The notes under the pieces were generated by a model. That model had not been told where the DNA came from, searched no databases, and saw only the letters and a program-made list of their open reading frames with translations. From Nitrospirota bacterium (GTDB taxonomy: Bacteria > Nitrospirota > Thermodesulfovibrionia > Thermodesulfovibrionales > JdFR-85), in NCBI GenBank assembly GCA_013151785.1, contig JAADHP010000197.1, forward strand, positions 1 to 6,020: a DNA stretch of 6,020 nucleotides, written 5' to 3'. This document shows positions 1 to 5,149 of this stretch, piece after piece (positions within the stretch are counted from its first letter, which is position 1; every line of letters begins with the position of its first letter). Made by a program: the position numbers and the translations under genes.

Positions 1-159
1 GATCTTTCCATATGGACAGAGGCACGCTACACAAGACATCCCTCACAGGCTGACTGGTTTGCCCCCTTTCAGGATTATCCGTCCTCGATTGAGCACTTTC
101 CAGCAGGCTCGATACTGTACCCGGCTGCAATATCCGAGACGGAGAAGGAACAGAAATGA
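1..159 (+). CDS. 3' end of an unrecognised protein (partial)
   Basis: Frame 1 is open from the window edge to a TGA at 157-159 and encodes the last 52 residues of a protein. The TGA overlaps the ATG of the permease at 156 (ATGA), the usual sign of translational coupling, which supports this as the true reading frame and as the preceding gene of the ABC operon. The tail is rich in aromatic residues and proline (HPSQADWFAPFQDYPSSIEHF) and ends in a charged ETEKEQK. It has no membrane segment, Cys or CxxCH. I do not recognise the family; related ABC operons often begin with a metal-handling lipoprotein such as NosL, but this tail does not look like NosL. The rest of the gene lies outside the window. 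Confidence 0.6.
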   Translation, partial: DLSIWTEARYTRHPSQADWFAPFQDYPSSIEHFPAGSILYPAAISETEKEQK

Positions 160-1316
160 TAAAGCATCTCAAGATACTCGAATTTGCTATTTCTTCGCTC
201 TGGCGCAGAAAATTCAAGAACCTTGGTATTATATTCGTCTTTTCTCTTATTATTTTCGTCCTCTCTTCTATACTGTTACTCACCTATTCCTTTAAAAAGG
301 AGGCTATTGCAGTACTTGAGGGTGCACCTGAATTGATCGTGCAGAGGATAAGCGCTGGCAGACATGCCCTGATGCCTGTGGAATACATGAAAAAGGTGGA
401 GAAAATCCCGGGTGTGGGTGCTGTTATACCAAGACTCTGGGGATACTACTATGATATATCAACAGGCGGAAACTACACTGTTATGGCAGAGTACAGGGGA
501 TTGAAGGATTTATTGAATATAATGGAGGGTACTTTTACCGGAGAGAAGGGAACATGTCTCATTGGCAAGGGGATATCAGATGCCAGGTTTGCAGTTATCG
601 GAAGTATCATACCCATAATAGGATCAGATGGCAAGGTGCGCAGGTTAAAGACCGTCGGTATTTTCACTGATGAATCACGGATAATTACAAATGATCTTAT
701 AATCATTACACCTGAGGATTTCAGGGATATCTTTAATCTGCCAGAGAATATGGTAACCGATATAGTGGTTCAGGTGTATAATCCTACTGAGGTTGATAAT
801 ATCGCACGAAAAATCAAGCAAATCCTTCCTGATACAAGACCCATTACAAAGAATGAGATACTGAGAACCTATGATACACTCTTTGACTGGCGTAGTGGTA
901 TGGTGCTTACCATGTTTCTTGGTGCTATACTTGCCTTTATCATTCTTGCCTGGGACAAGGCTACAGGGCTTTCAGCCGAGGAAAGGCATGAGATAGGTAT
1001 CCTGAAGTCCATAGGCTGGGAGACCTCAGATGTAATGGAATTGAAGTTCTGGGAGGGGCTTGTTATATCATCCCTTTCCTTCCTCACAGGCCTTATAGGT
1101 GGTTATATACATATATTCTTTTTCGGTGCCTCTGTGTTTTCACCTGCCCTGAAGGGCTGGTCTGTTATATTCCCTGAGTTTCATCTTATGCCCTATATAA
1201 ATCCGTATCAGATAGTTGTGCTGCTGTTCATGACAGTAATTCCCTATATGGCAGCGACTATTGTGCCTTCCTGGAAGGCAGCCATTACAGACCCTGATGT
1301 GGTGATGAGAGGATAA
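156..1316 (+). CDS. FtsX/MacB-type ABC transporter permease
   Basis: This 386-residue inner-membrane permease has the type VII (MacB/LolC/FtsX) layout. TM1 spans about residues 23-46. A large extracytoplasmic domain follows (about 47-245), containing a PGVGAVIPRLWGYY stretch as in MacB_PCD domains. Three C-terminal helices lie at about 248-266, 301-323 and 352-371. The cytoplasmic segment EERHEIGILKSIGW (275-288) is the hallmark FtsX/LolC coupling region that contacts the ATPase. The ATG overlaps the upstream stop and has an AGAAGGA ribosome site at 143-149. Such permeases do not transport across the membrane in the classical way; they transmit ATP-driven motion to periplasmic substrates or partners (lipoproteins, peptides, cell-wall enzymes). 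The ATPase gene follows after about 100 bp. The substrate cannot be inferred. Confidence 0.93.
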   Translation: MIKHLKILEFAISSLWRRKFKNLGIIFVFSLIIFVLSSILLLTYSFKKEAIAVLEGAPELIVQRISAGRHALMPVEYMKKVEKIPGVGAVIPRLWGYYYDISTGGNYTVMAEYRGLKDLLNIMEGTFTGEKGTCLIGKGISDARFAVIGSIIPIIGSDGKVRRLKTVGIFTDESRIITNDLIIITPEDFRDIFNLPENMVTDIVVQVYNPTEVDNIARKIKQILPDTRPITKNEILRTYDTLFDWRSGMVLTMFLGAILAFIILAWDKATGLSAEERHEIGILKSIGWETSDVMELKFWEGLVISSLSFLTGLIGGYIHIFFFGASVFSPALKGWSVIFPEFHLMPYINPYQIVVLLFMTVIPYMAATIVPSWKAAITDPDVVMRG

Positions 1317-1363
1317 GATATAGGTTTAGTGTTGATTATGTGTGATGAGCAGACATTGAAGCT

Positions 1364-1382
1364 CCCCGAGCAGAGATCGGGG
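1364..1382. repeat. GC-rich stem-loop between permease and ATPase genes
   Basis: CCCCGA (1364-1369) and TCGGGG (1377-1382) form a perfect 6-bp stem with a 7-nt loop. No run of T follows, so it is a poor intrinsic terminator. It sits in the only substantial gap (1317-1421) of an operon whose other junctions overlap or nearly touch. It could be an mRNA processing or stability element that sets the permease:ATPase ratio, or a remnant of a small dispersed palindromic repeat. Confidence 0.45.
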
Positions 1383-1421
1383 CATTCTGGCAGTTTTCGT
1401 AAAGAATAAAGGCAGGTGTCA

Positions 1422-2099
1422 ATGGAAACAATAATCAGGGTGGAGAAGGCGAGTAAATGTATTAATCGTGGAAGGCCAAACGAGATATGGCCTGTGAAGG
1501 ATGTTTCTCTTCAGATCCACAGAGGCGAAGTGGTGGTATTGAAAGGTCCCAGTGGCTCTGGCAAGACCTCTCTGCTGAGCCTTATAGGCTGTATGAGCAG
1601 ACCCACAGAGGGCAGGATATTGATTCATGGCAGGGATGTGGCAAAACTGCCCGAGCGATTCCTTACGGATATAAGAAGAAGACTCTTCGGTTTTATCTTC
1701 CAGCAGTTTAATCTTATCCAGGGCATTACGGTCAGAGAGAATATTATGTTGCCCCTTTATCCCACGGAACGTTCATTCAGGGATATGAAAAACAAGGCTG
1801 AGGAGTTGATGAAAAGCCTTGGCATAATCGAGAGACAGCATTTCAGGGTAAAAGGTCTTTCTGGCGGTGAACAGCAGAGAGTTGCAATAGCAAGGGCATT
1901 AATAAACGACCCCGAGGTTGTTCTTGCTGATGAGCCCACTGCTCATCTTGATACCAAACTCTCAAAGGACCTTATAGAGATTCTCAGAAGACTTAAGGGA
2001 GAGGGAAAAACCATAGTGATAGCCACTCATGATCCTCTTGTTTACGAACAGGACATTGTTGACAGAATAATTGAAATGAGGGATGGCAGGATAAGGTGA
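1422..2099 (+). CDS. ABC transporter ATP-binding protein (LolD/MacB type)
   Basis: This cytoplasmic ATPase energises the neighbouring FtsX-type permease. Numbering from the ATG at 1422, the motifs are: Walker A GPSGSGKT (42-49); Q-loop with FIFQQFNLI (91-99) and the family-typical TVRENIMLPL; ABC signature LSGGEQQRVAIARAL (146-160); Walker B VVLADEP (166-172); D-loop AHLDTK, where most relatives have GNLD; and H-loop ATHD (201-204). All catalytic residues are intact and the 225-residue length is normal for LolD/MacB/FtsE ATPases. An in-frame GTG at 1416 is an alternative start, but its spacing to AAAGG (1408-1412) is short, whereas GGCAGG (1411-1416) is well placed for the ATG. The stop overlaps the GTG of the next gene (GTGA). 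Confidence 0.96.
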   Translation: METIIRVEKASKCINRGRPNEIWPVKDVSLQIHRGEVVVLKGPSGSGKTSLLSLIGCMSRPTEGRILIHGRDVAKLPERFLTDIRRRLFGFIFQQFNLIQGITVRENIMLPLYPTERSFRDMKNKAEELMKSLGIIERQHFRVKGLSGGEQQRVAIARALINDPEVVLADEPTAHLDTKLSKDLIEILRRLKGEGKTIVIATHDPLVYEQDIVDRIIEMRDGRIR

Positions 2100-2671
2100 T
2101 ACTTCATCCTGGCATACTCGCTCTGCTTGGTGGTTCATTTATTGTGGTTGTAATGCTATTGTATTCCTCATACCTTGGTATAAGGATACTGAGAAGGTGG
2201 GATATAAACAGCAGTTCAGAAGAGCAGCTGTCACTTGAGCGCAGGACATACCTGTTGTCAACAATGATGAGTTTTGTTCTTGCCTTTGAGGTGCTTTCCA
2301 TCTTTCTCTTTATATATACAGCAGATGATCTACATCGTCAGTTTGTTGGAGCCATGTGTGCCACAGGTTCGTTGAATGCCAACCCTGTAGGATGGTATGT
2401 GCTGTACCTTGGAATATTAATATTTTTTCTTTCTTCTCTATGGATAGGCATAAATTATATAGACCAGAGAACAGAAGGCTTTCCCTTTGTGAGATTTAAA
2501 TATGGATTCCTTCTTGTTATTACACCGGTTCTGATAGTAAAGACATATCTTCAGGCCAGGTATTTTCTTGGTCTCAATCCTAATATAATCACATCCTGCT
2601 GTGGTGCGCTGTTCAGTGGTGAGGGCAGGGGCCTTTCAAGCTCCCTTTCCTCGCTTCCTCGCTTCCTGTAA
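2096..2671 (+). CDS. Polytopic membrane protein, N-terminal part (gene split by frameshift)
   Basis: The GTG start overlaps the ATPase stop, with AGG at 2088-2090 as ribosome site, so this is the next gene of the ABC operon. The 191 residues contain about four membrane helices (around 7-30, 53-75, 98-119 and 137-153). Non-membrane stretches hold GAMCATGSLNANPVGWY (Cys88) and ITSCCGALFS (Cys168-Cys169), features I recall from uncharacterised membrane proteins of ABC operons in metal- and sulfate-reducing bacteria. The frame ends at TAA 2669-2671, directly after an 8-bp tandem duplication, and the missing C-terminal half continues in another frame from 2677. Residues 189-191 (RFL) are therefore probably frameshift products. 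The function is unknown; the Cys positions suggest metal, heme or thiol handling beside the transporter. Confidence 0.8.
   Translation: MILHPGILALLGGSFIVVVMLLYSSYLGIRILRRWDINSSSEEQLSLERRTYLLSTMMSFVLAFEVLSIFLFIYTADDLHRQFVGAMCATGSLNANPVGWYVLYLGILIFFLSSLWIGINYIDQRTEGFPFVRFKYGFLLVITPVLIVKTYLQARYFLGLNPNIITSCCGALFSGEGRGLSSSLSSLPRFL
2649..2667. repeat. 8-bp tandem repeat (CCTCGCTT x 2.4) that breaks the reading frame
   Basis: CCTCGCTT occurs at 2649-2656 and again at 2657-2664, followed by CCT. The repeat lies in the last codons of the N-terminal half of the membrane protein gene. Eight is not a multiple of three, so one extra unit shifts the frame and exposes TAA at 2669. Removing one unit joins SSLSSLP to VRPMQYIFF in the frame of the downstream half. 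Confidence 0.85.
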
Positions 2672-2676
2672 GGCCC

Positions 2677-3111
2677 ATGCAGTATATCTTCTTTTCCGTG
2701 ATAGGAATGTTTATTATAATGGCATTAGTTTCAATAAAGATCCGAAAAGCATTCCCATGGTATATTACGGGTGTGATGTCTCTGGTGGTATTTATGGTTT
2801 CCATTGCTTCTATAGTGAGCTTTGTCTCCCTTTATTTCTATGAGATACCCACTCACCACTGTCCTTTTGATATGCTGCAGGGTTATTATAACTACATAGG
2901 ATATCCGCTTTACGGCTCCCTTTTCGCTGGCACTGTTCTGGCGTTGCTGGCTTCCGTTGCAGAGATATTGAAGAAAAAAGCTCCCTCCTCTGACAACATT
3001 GAAAGATATCAGAAGAAGTGGACTCTGGTTTCAGTACTGCTTATCATTGTGTTTACTTCAATCGCACTCTATCCTATGGTGTTTTCCACATTTACCCTTG
3101 AGGGATATTAA
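2677..3111 (+). CDS. Polytopic membrane protein, C-terminal part (same gene, other frame)
   Basis: This 144-residue piece carries about four further helices (around 1-20, 29-55, 77-96 and 115-137). Between them lies YEIPTHHCPFDMLQGYYNYIG (His60, His61, Cys62), which resembles a PTHHCPFC-type motif I recall from homologues, here with Asp in place of the second Cys. It lies in frame 1, whereas the N-terminal half is in frame 2. Deleting one 8-bp unit at 2649-2664 gives one 335-residue protein with V-R-P at the junction. It could still be made separately: GTAAGG (2668-2673), which includes the stop of the first part, lies just upstream of ATG 2677 and would suit reinitiation. Its stop overlaps the convergent rubrerythrin stop in TTAA (3108-3111). 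Confidence 0.75.
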   Translation: MQYIFFSVIGMFIIMALVSIKIRKAFPWYITGVMSLVVFMVSIASIVSFVSLYFYEIPTHHCPFDMLQGYYNYIGYPLYGSLFAGTVLALLASVAEILKKKAPSSDNIERYQKKWTLVSVLLIIVFTSIALYPMVFSTFTLEGY

Positions 3112-3692
3112 TACTCTTCACACTTTACCTGGAAATAGTGTGCCTCGTGATTACAGGATGGACATTTTTCAGGTGGCTCAGTGCCTTCATGAACATATCC
3201 ACACTTTCTGCACACCCAGGTAACGGTCTGGGATTTTTTAAAGACAGTACCAGCCTGTACTTCACTAAGGAGTTTTTTGTATCTCTCTTCATGATGTTCC
3301 TCTGCCTTTGCAATTGCCCTGAGTCGTGTGGCTATTTCGGGGAAGCCTTCCTCTTCAGCTATGTCAGCGAACTCGGGATACATGCTGGTGTATTCATAGT
3401 TTTCTCCATCAATGGCTGCCTGGAGGTTTTCTGCTGTGGTTCCCAGGGTTAAAGGGGCGGTGGCTTCTACATTGATCTCTTTCATGGTCTCACCTGATTT
3501 TGTTTTTAGTTCATTGATCAATCTGAAAAGCCACTTTGCATGTTCACGTTCATTATCAGCAGTTATAAGGAATATCTCGGCAATCTGGTCATACCCCTCT
3601 TTCTGTGCAATCTTTGCATAAAAGGTATAGCGATTTCTTGCCTGACTCTCCCCTATAAAGGCCTTTGCAAGATTCTCAATGGTTCTTTTCAT
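3108..3692 (-). CDS. rbr: Rubrerythrin (diiron peroxidase with rubredoxin domain)
   Basis: This 194-residue cytosolic enzyme reduces hydrogen peroxide to water in anaerobes, receiving electrons from rubredoxin or NAD(P)H-linked reductases. The N-terminal four-helix ferritin-like domain (about 1-145) has the full ligand set, with spacing matching the well-studied Desulfovibrio protein: Glu15, Glu48xxHis51, Glu97, Glu100 and Glu131xxHis134. Glu100 corresponds to the extra glutamate that distinguishes rubrerythrins from other ferritin-like proteins. The C-terminal rubredoxin-like domain has Cys161-x-x-Cys164-Gly and Cys177-Pro-x-Cys180 for one Fe(SCys)4 site. The ATG is preceded by a strong AGGGAGG (complement of 3698-3704). 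It has its own promoter and a 5' stem-loop, and it converges on the ABC operon with overlapping stop codons. Confidence 0.98.
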   Translation of the reverse strand: MKRTIENLAKAFIGESQARNRYTFYAKIAQKEGYDQIAEIFLITADNEREHAKWLFRLINELKTKSGETMKEINVEATAPLTLGTTAENLQAAIDGENYEYTSMYPEFADIAEEEGFPEIATRLRAIAKAEEHHEERYKKLLSEVQAGTVFKKSQTVTWVCRKCGYVHEGTEPPEKCPSCNHEAHYFQVKCEEY

Positions 3693-3714
3693 TAGAGCCT
3701 CCCTGCTGGAAAGT

Positions 3715-3747
3715 CCCCCTCCCCTGACGGGAGGGGGTTGTTCTATT
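3715..3747 (+). terminator. Intrinsic terminator-like hairpin (plus strand); also the 5' stem-loop of rubrerythrin mRNA
   Basis: CCCCCTCCC (3715-3723) and GGGAGGGGG (3729-3737) form a perfect 9-bp GC-rich stem with a 5-nt loop. On the plus strand it is followed by TTGTTCTATT, a reasonable U-rich tail, so it could end transcripts entering from the left operon. On the minus strand no U-tract follows; there the hairpin would sit at the very 5' end of the rubrerythrin transcript, where such structures often protect mRNA. Confidence 0.6.
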
Positions 3748-3772
3748 ATAGCACAGATAAGGGGTGTTCTAA
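3745..3772 (-). promoter_or_regulatory. Probable sigma70-type promoter of rubrerythrin
   Basis: Reading the minus strand there is a perfect -10, TATAAT (complement of 3745-3750), preceded after 16 bp by TTAGAA (complement of 3767-3772). TTGTTA (3770-3775) is an alternative -35 with a 19-bp spacer. Transcription would begin near 3738, giving a leader of about 46 nt. The -35 region touches the stop codon of the cytochrome gene. TGTTCTA is directly repeated on the plus strand (3739-3745 and 3765-3771), bracketing the promoter, and could be a regulator site. Confidence 0.55.
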
Positions 3773-3775
3773 CAA

Positions 3776-4558
3776 CTATTTTTCCAGCGTGTCGTAGGTT
3801 TCGTTGGGAGTGGGTACATACTGGCCATGACAGTCGCGGCAGTTGTTCTGTGAGGTGATTCCATTGGCGACCACATTGTAGAGACGTTCATGTCTGGGCT
3901 TGTATCTTCCATCCACCCAGGCATTAAGCATTCTGGCAGCCTCCATTGCGATATTTGCTGAAAGCCTTGCACACCTTTCTGCTCTTGCATCAGTGAGGAA
4001 TCCTACACCCTCTGCCCTCATCCATCTTCCAACAGATATATGGCACACAGGTGTGCCAGCAATTGTTTTGTGTTTTATTTCAGATTTTATAATCTTCTTT
4101 GGCTCGTAGGTTGGCAGTTCAGTATAGGAATAGTAGAATGCAAGGTCATTTACCATATCTTCTGCAATATCCGTATCATTGGTTACGAGTCCGATGACAA
4201 TTCCTGCACCAGGCATGGTTCCACAGAGTGCACCCCAGCCAGCCATGCCACCATGTGCCCATCTGTATGCATCAATAGGAAAGTCTTTCCAGGCACCGCC
4301 GACTCTTTTCCTCAATGGTTCAACAAGCCCGGCAATAACAGTGGAGCAGCACCATCTCTTGAAATAGTTTTCATAGGCAATTCTTCCCACCTCATCAACA
4401 TCAAGCTTCTTGTACTTGAACTCTGATGAATATTTGTAGGCTGCAGCTTCTTTGACACTTCCCAGAGTGCCTGCTGTAAGGATTGCTGCTCCTGCTGCGA
4501 TCTTCCCTGCATCCAGGATAAGTTCCCTTCTTGAAATACCCTGAGTTTTGTTTTCCAT
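3776..4558 (-). CDS. Tat-exported split-Soret-type cytochrome c / C_GCAxxG_C_C family redox protein
   Basis: The 260-residue precursor begins with a twin-arginine signal (SRRELIL, residues 9-15), a hydrophobic stretch and a likely cleavage site after AAA (about 38-40). Tat export suggests it folds and may take up a cofactor before crossing to the periplasm. The mature part has Cys70-Cys71, GMAGWGALCGTMPGAG (Cys112), Cys172 and Cys196, a cysteine pattern like the C_GCAxxG_C_C redox family. A C-terminal CRDCH (240-244) is one covalent heme c site. This combination resembles split-Soret cytochrome c of Desulfovibrio, a periplasmic dimer with stacked hemes and a proposed Fe-S site. I see only one CxxCH, so heme number may differ. 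The physiological partner is unknown. The start is set by an excellent AAAAGGAGGT (complement of 4566-4575), 7-8 nt upstream of the ATG. Confidence 0.85.
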   Translation of the reverse strand: MENKTQGISRRELILDAGKIAAGAAILTAGTLGSVKEAAAYKYSSEFKYKKLDVDEVGRIAYENYFKRWCCSTVIAGLVEPLRKRVGGAWKDFPIDAYRWAHGGMAGWGALCGTMPGAGIVIGLVTNDTDIAEDMVNDLAFYYSYTELPTYEPKKIIKSEIKHKTIAGTPVCHISVGRWMRAEGVGFLTDARAERCARLSANIAMEAARMLNAWVDGRYKPRHERLYNVVANGITSQNNCRDCHGQYVPTPNETYDTLEK

Positions 4559-4590
4559 AACTCAGACCTCCTTTTAGTTTTTTTGTTTAT

Positions 4591-4630
4591 TAAAAAGTCT
4601 CCACCCCGAACAACCATGCCGGGGTGGAGA
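4591..4630 (-). terminator. Intrinsic terminator in the leader of the cytochrome gene
   Basis: On the minus strand TCTCCACCCCG (complement of 4620-4630) and CGGGGTGGAGA (complement of 4598-4608) make a perfect 11-bp stem with an 11-nt loop. It is followed at once by CTTTTTAATAAAC, a U-tract. It lies only about 40 nt before the cytochrome start and upstream of its ribosome site, so it either ends the small upstream gene or acts as a conditional attenuator. Confidence 0.75.
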
Positions 4631-4701
4631 TTAAGTATGGGGAGAAATTTAGAGAAAAAGACTCTACAACAAAATAAACCACCCCGGACCATCAGGGTCC
4701 G
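4596..4701 (-). promoter_or_regulatory. Candidate attenuator leader with mutually exclusive hairpins
   Basis: In the minus-strand RNA four segments appear in order: CGGACC (4701-4696); GGTCCGGGGTGG (4690-4679); CCACCCCGG within TCTCCACCCCGG (4630-4619); and CGGGGTGGAGA (4608-4598). Segments 1:2 pair over 6 bp, 2:3 over 9 bp (CCGGGGTGG with CCACCCCGG) and 3:4 over 11 bp (the terminator). The 2:3 pairing excludes both others, which is the logic of transcription attenuation. The signal sensed is unknown. The 8-nt CGGGGTGG is repeated in segments 2 and 4. The alternative reading is two adjacent terminators that share sequence by duplication. Confidence 0.45.
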
Positions 4702-4734
4702 AGAAAGCTATAAAGAGATATGATGGAAATCTGT

Positions 4735-5013
4735 CTATACTCTTGGAGGTCGCTCCAGTCGGAAGGGTAGTAAGAGGGGACTAAAAACAGGATTTGATGT
4801 TTTATAAAACTCACAGCAAGGGTAATACATGATATGGTCGTTTAACAGTGTTATGTACAGGTGATCGCCGTTTACAGAAAAGGCATTGGGGGTTTTACAG
4901 AGATCAAGATTAATTATATATGTGCCTTTTTTAGCCGGTGTAATACTAATAGACAAAGGTGTTATCAGGGAGGCAAGAATTACAAGCAATAATATTATTG
5001 CTTTAAGTTTCAT
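4735..5013 (-). CDS. Small exported hypothetical protein
   Basis: This 92-residue protein starts MKLKAIILLLVILASLITPL, a clear Sec signal or membrane anchor (about residues 4-24). A short extracytoplasmic part of about 65 residues follows, with Cys39 (LDLCKTP), vicinal Cys66-Cys67 (YYPCCEF), Tyr/Pro-rich segments and a C-terminal LPFRLERPPRV. I recognise no family. No Shine-Dalgarno precedes the ATG, and a good promoter lies so close that the mRNA would be nearly leaderless. The gene is co-oriented with the cytochrome 176 bp downstream and probably shares its transcript. The signal-peptide-like N-terminus is the main argument that it is real. Confidence 0.55.
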   Translation of the reverse strand: MKLKAIILLLVILASLITPLSISITPAKKGTYIINLDLCKTPNAFSVNGDHLYITLLNDHIMYYPCCEFYKTSNPVFSPLLLPFRLERPPRV

Positions 5014-5020
5014 ATTATAG

Positions 5021-5048
5021 CTTATATAAAAATACTTGCAGATGTCAA
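5021..5048 (-). promoter_or_regulatory. Sigma70-type promoter for the small exported protein (and perhaps the cytochrome)
   Basis: On the minus strand there is a consensus -35 TTGACA (complement of 5043-5048), a 16-bp spacer and a near-consensus -10 TATAAG (complement of 5021-5026). Transcription should start about 7 nt later, near 5014, immediately before the ATG at 5013. Readthrough of the leader at 4701-4591 could carry this transcript into the cytochrome gene. Confidence 0.6.
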
Positions 5049-5087
5049 TATGTAATCATAATTATAATATGATCTGTATTAAAATAA

Positions 5088-5115
5088 TTCAAGGTGAGGA
5101 TAAAAATGTTATAAT
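5088..5115 (+). promoter_or_regulatory. Possible promoter for the right-hand permease
   Basis: A perfect TATAAT at 5110-5115 has a weak -35 (TTCAAG, 5088-5093) at 16-bp spacing. The start would fall near 5122, leaving a leader of about 28 nt with the ribosome site inside it. The region is so AT-rich that other -10-like hexamers occur (for example TATAAT at 5063-5068), so this is a weak call. Confidence 0.3.
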
Positions 5116-5149
5116 AAATTAAATAAGCAATTTGGTGCAGGAGGTGGCA

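Noticed and set aside
1..159. NosL-like copper lipoprotein as the identity of the first partial gene
   Set aside because: NosL genes accompany some similar operons, but the visible 52 residues show none of the NosL C-terminal features I recall, so no identity is assigned.
1338..1409. 23-codon mini-ORF in the gap between permease and ATPase
   Set aside because: It has no ribosome site or recognisable composition and runs through the stem-loop. It ends near the ATPase start, but that alone is weak evidence of coupling.
2640..2672. Programmed ribosomal frameshifting as the cause of the split gene
   Set aside because: No slippery heptamer of the X XXY YYZ type or downstream pseudoknot was found, and the tandem 8-bp duplication explains the shift exactly.
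4312..4692. Minus-strand open frame starting MVRGGLFCC within the cytochrome leader
   Set aside because: It runs through the terminator, the ribosome site and about 245 bp of the cytochrome gene in another frame. It has no ribosome site, and its protein-level repeat (MVRGG/MVVRGG) just reflects the repeated CGGGGTGG segments of the leader.
5014..5019. TATAAT on the minus strand directly before the ATG at 5013, as the -10 of that gene
   Set aside because: The spacer to the TTGACA would be 23 bp and the start site would lie inside the coding region; TATAAG at 5021-5026 with a 16-bp spacer fits better.
5055..5073. ATCATA-N7-TATGAT inverted repeat, partly similar to a PerR/Fur box
   Set aside because: By hand it matches only 11 of 14 defined PerR positions (5056-5070) in very AT-rich DNA, where such matches arise by chance.
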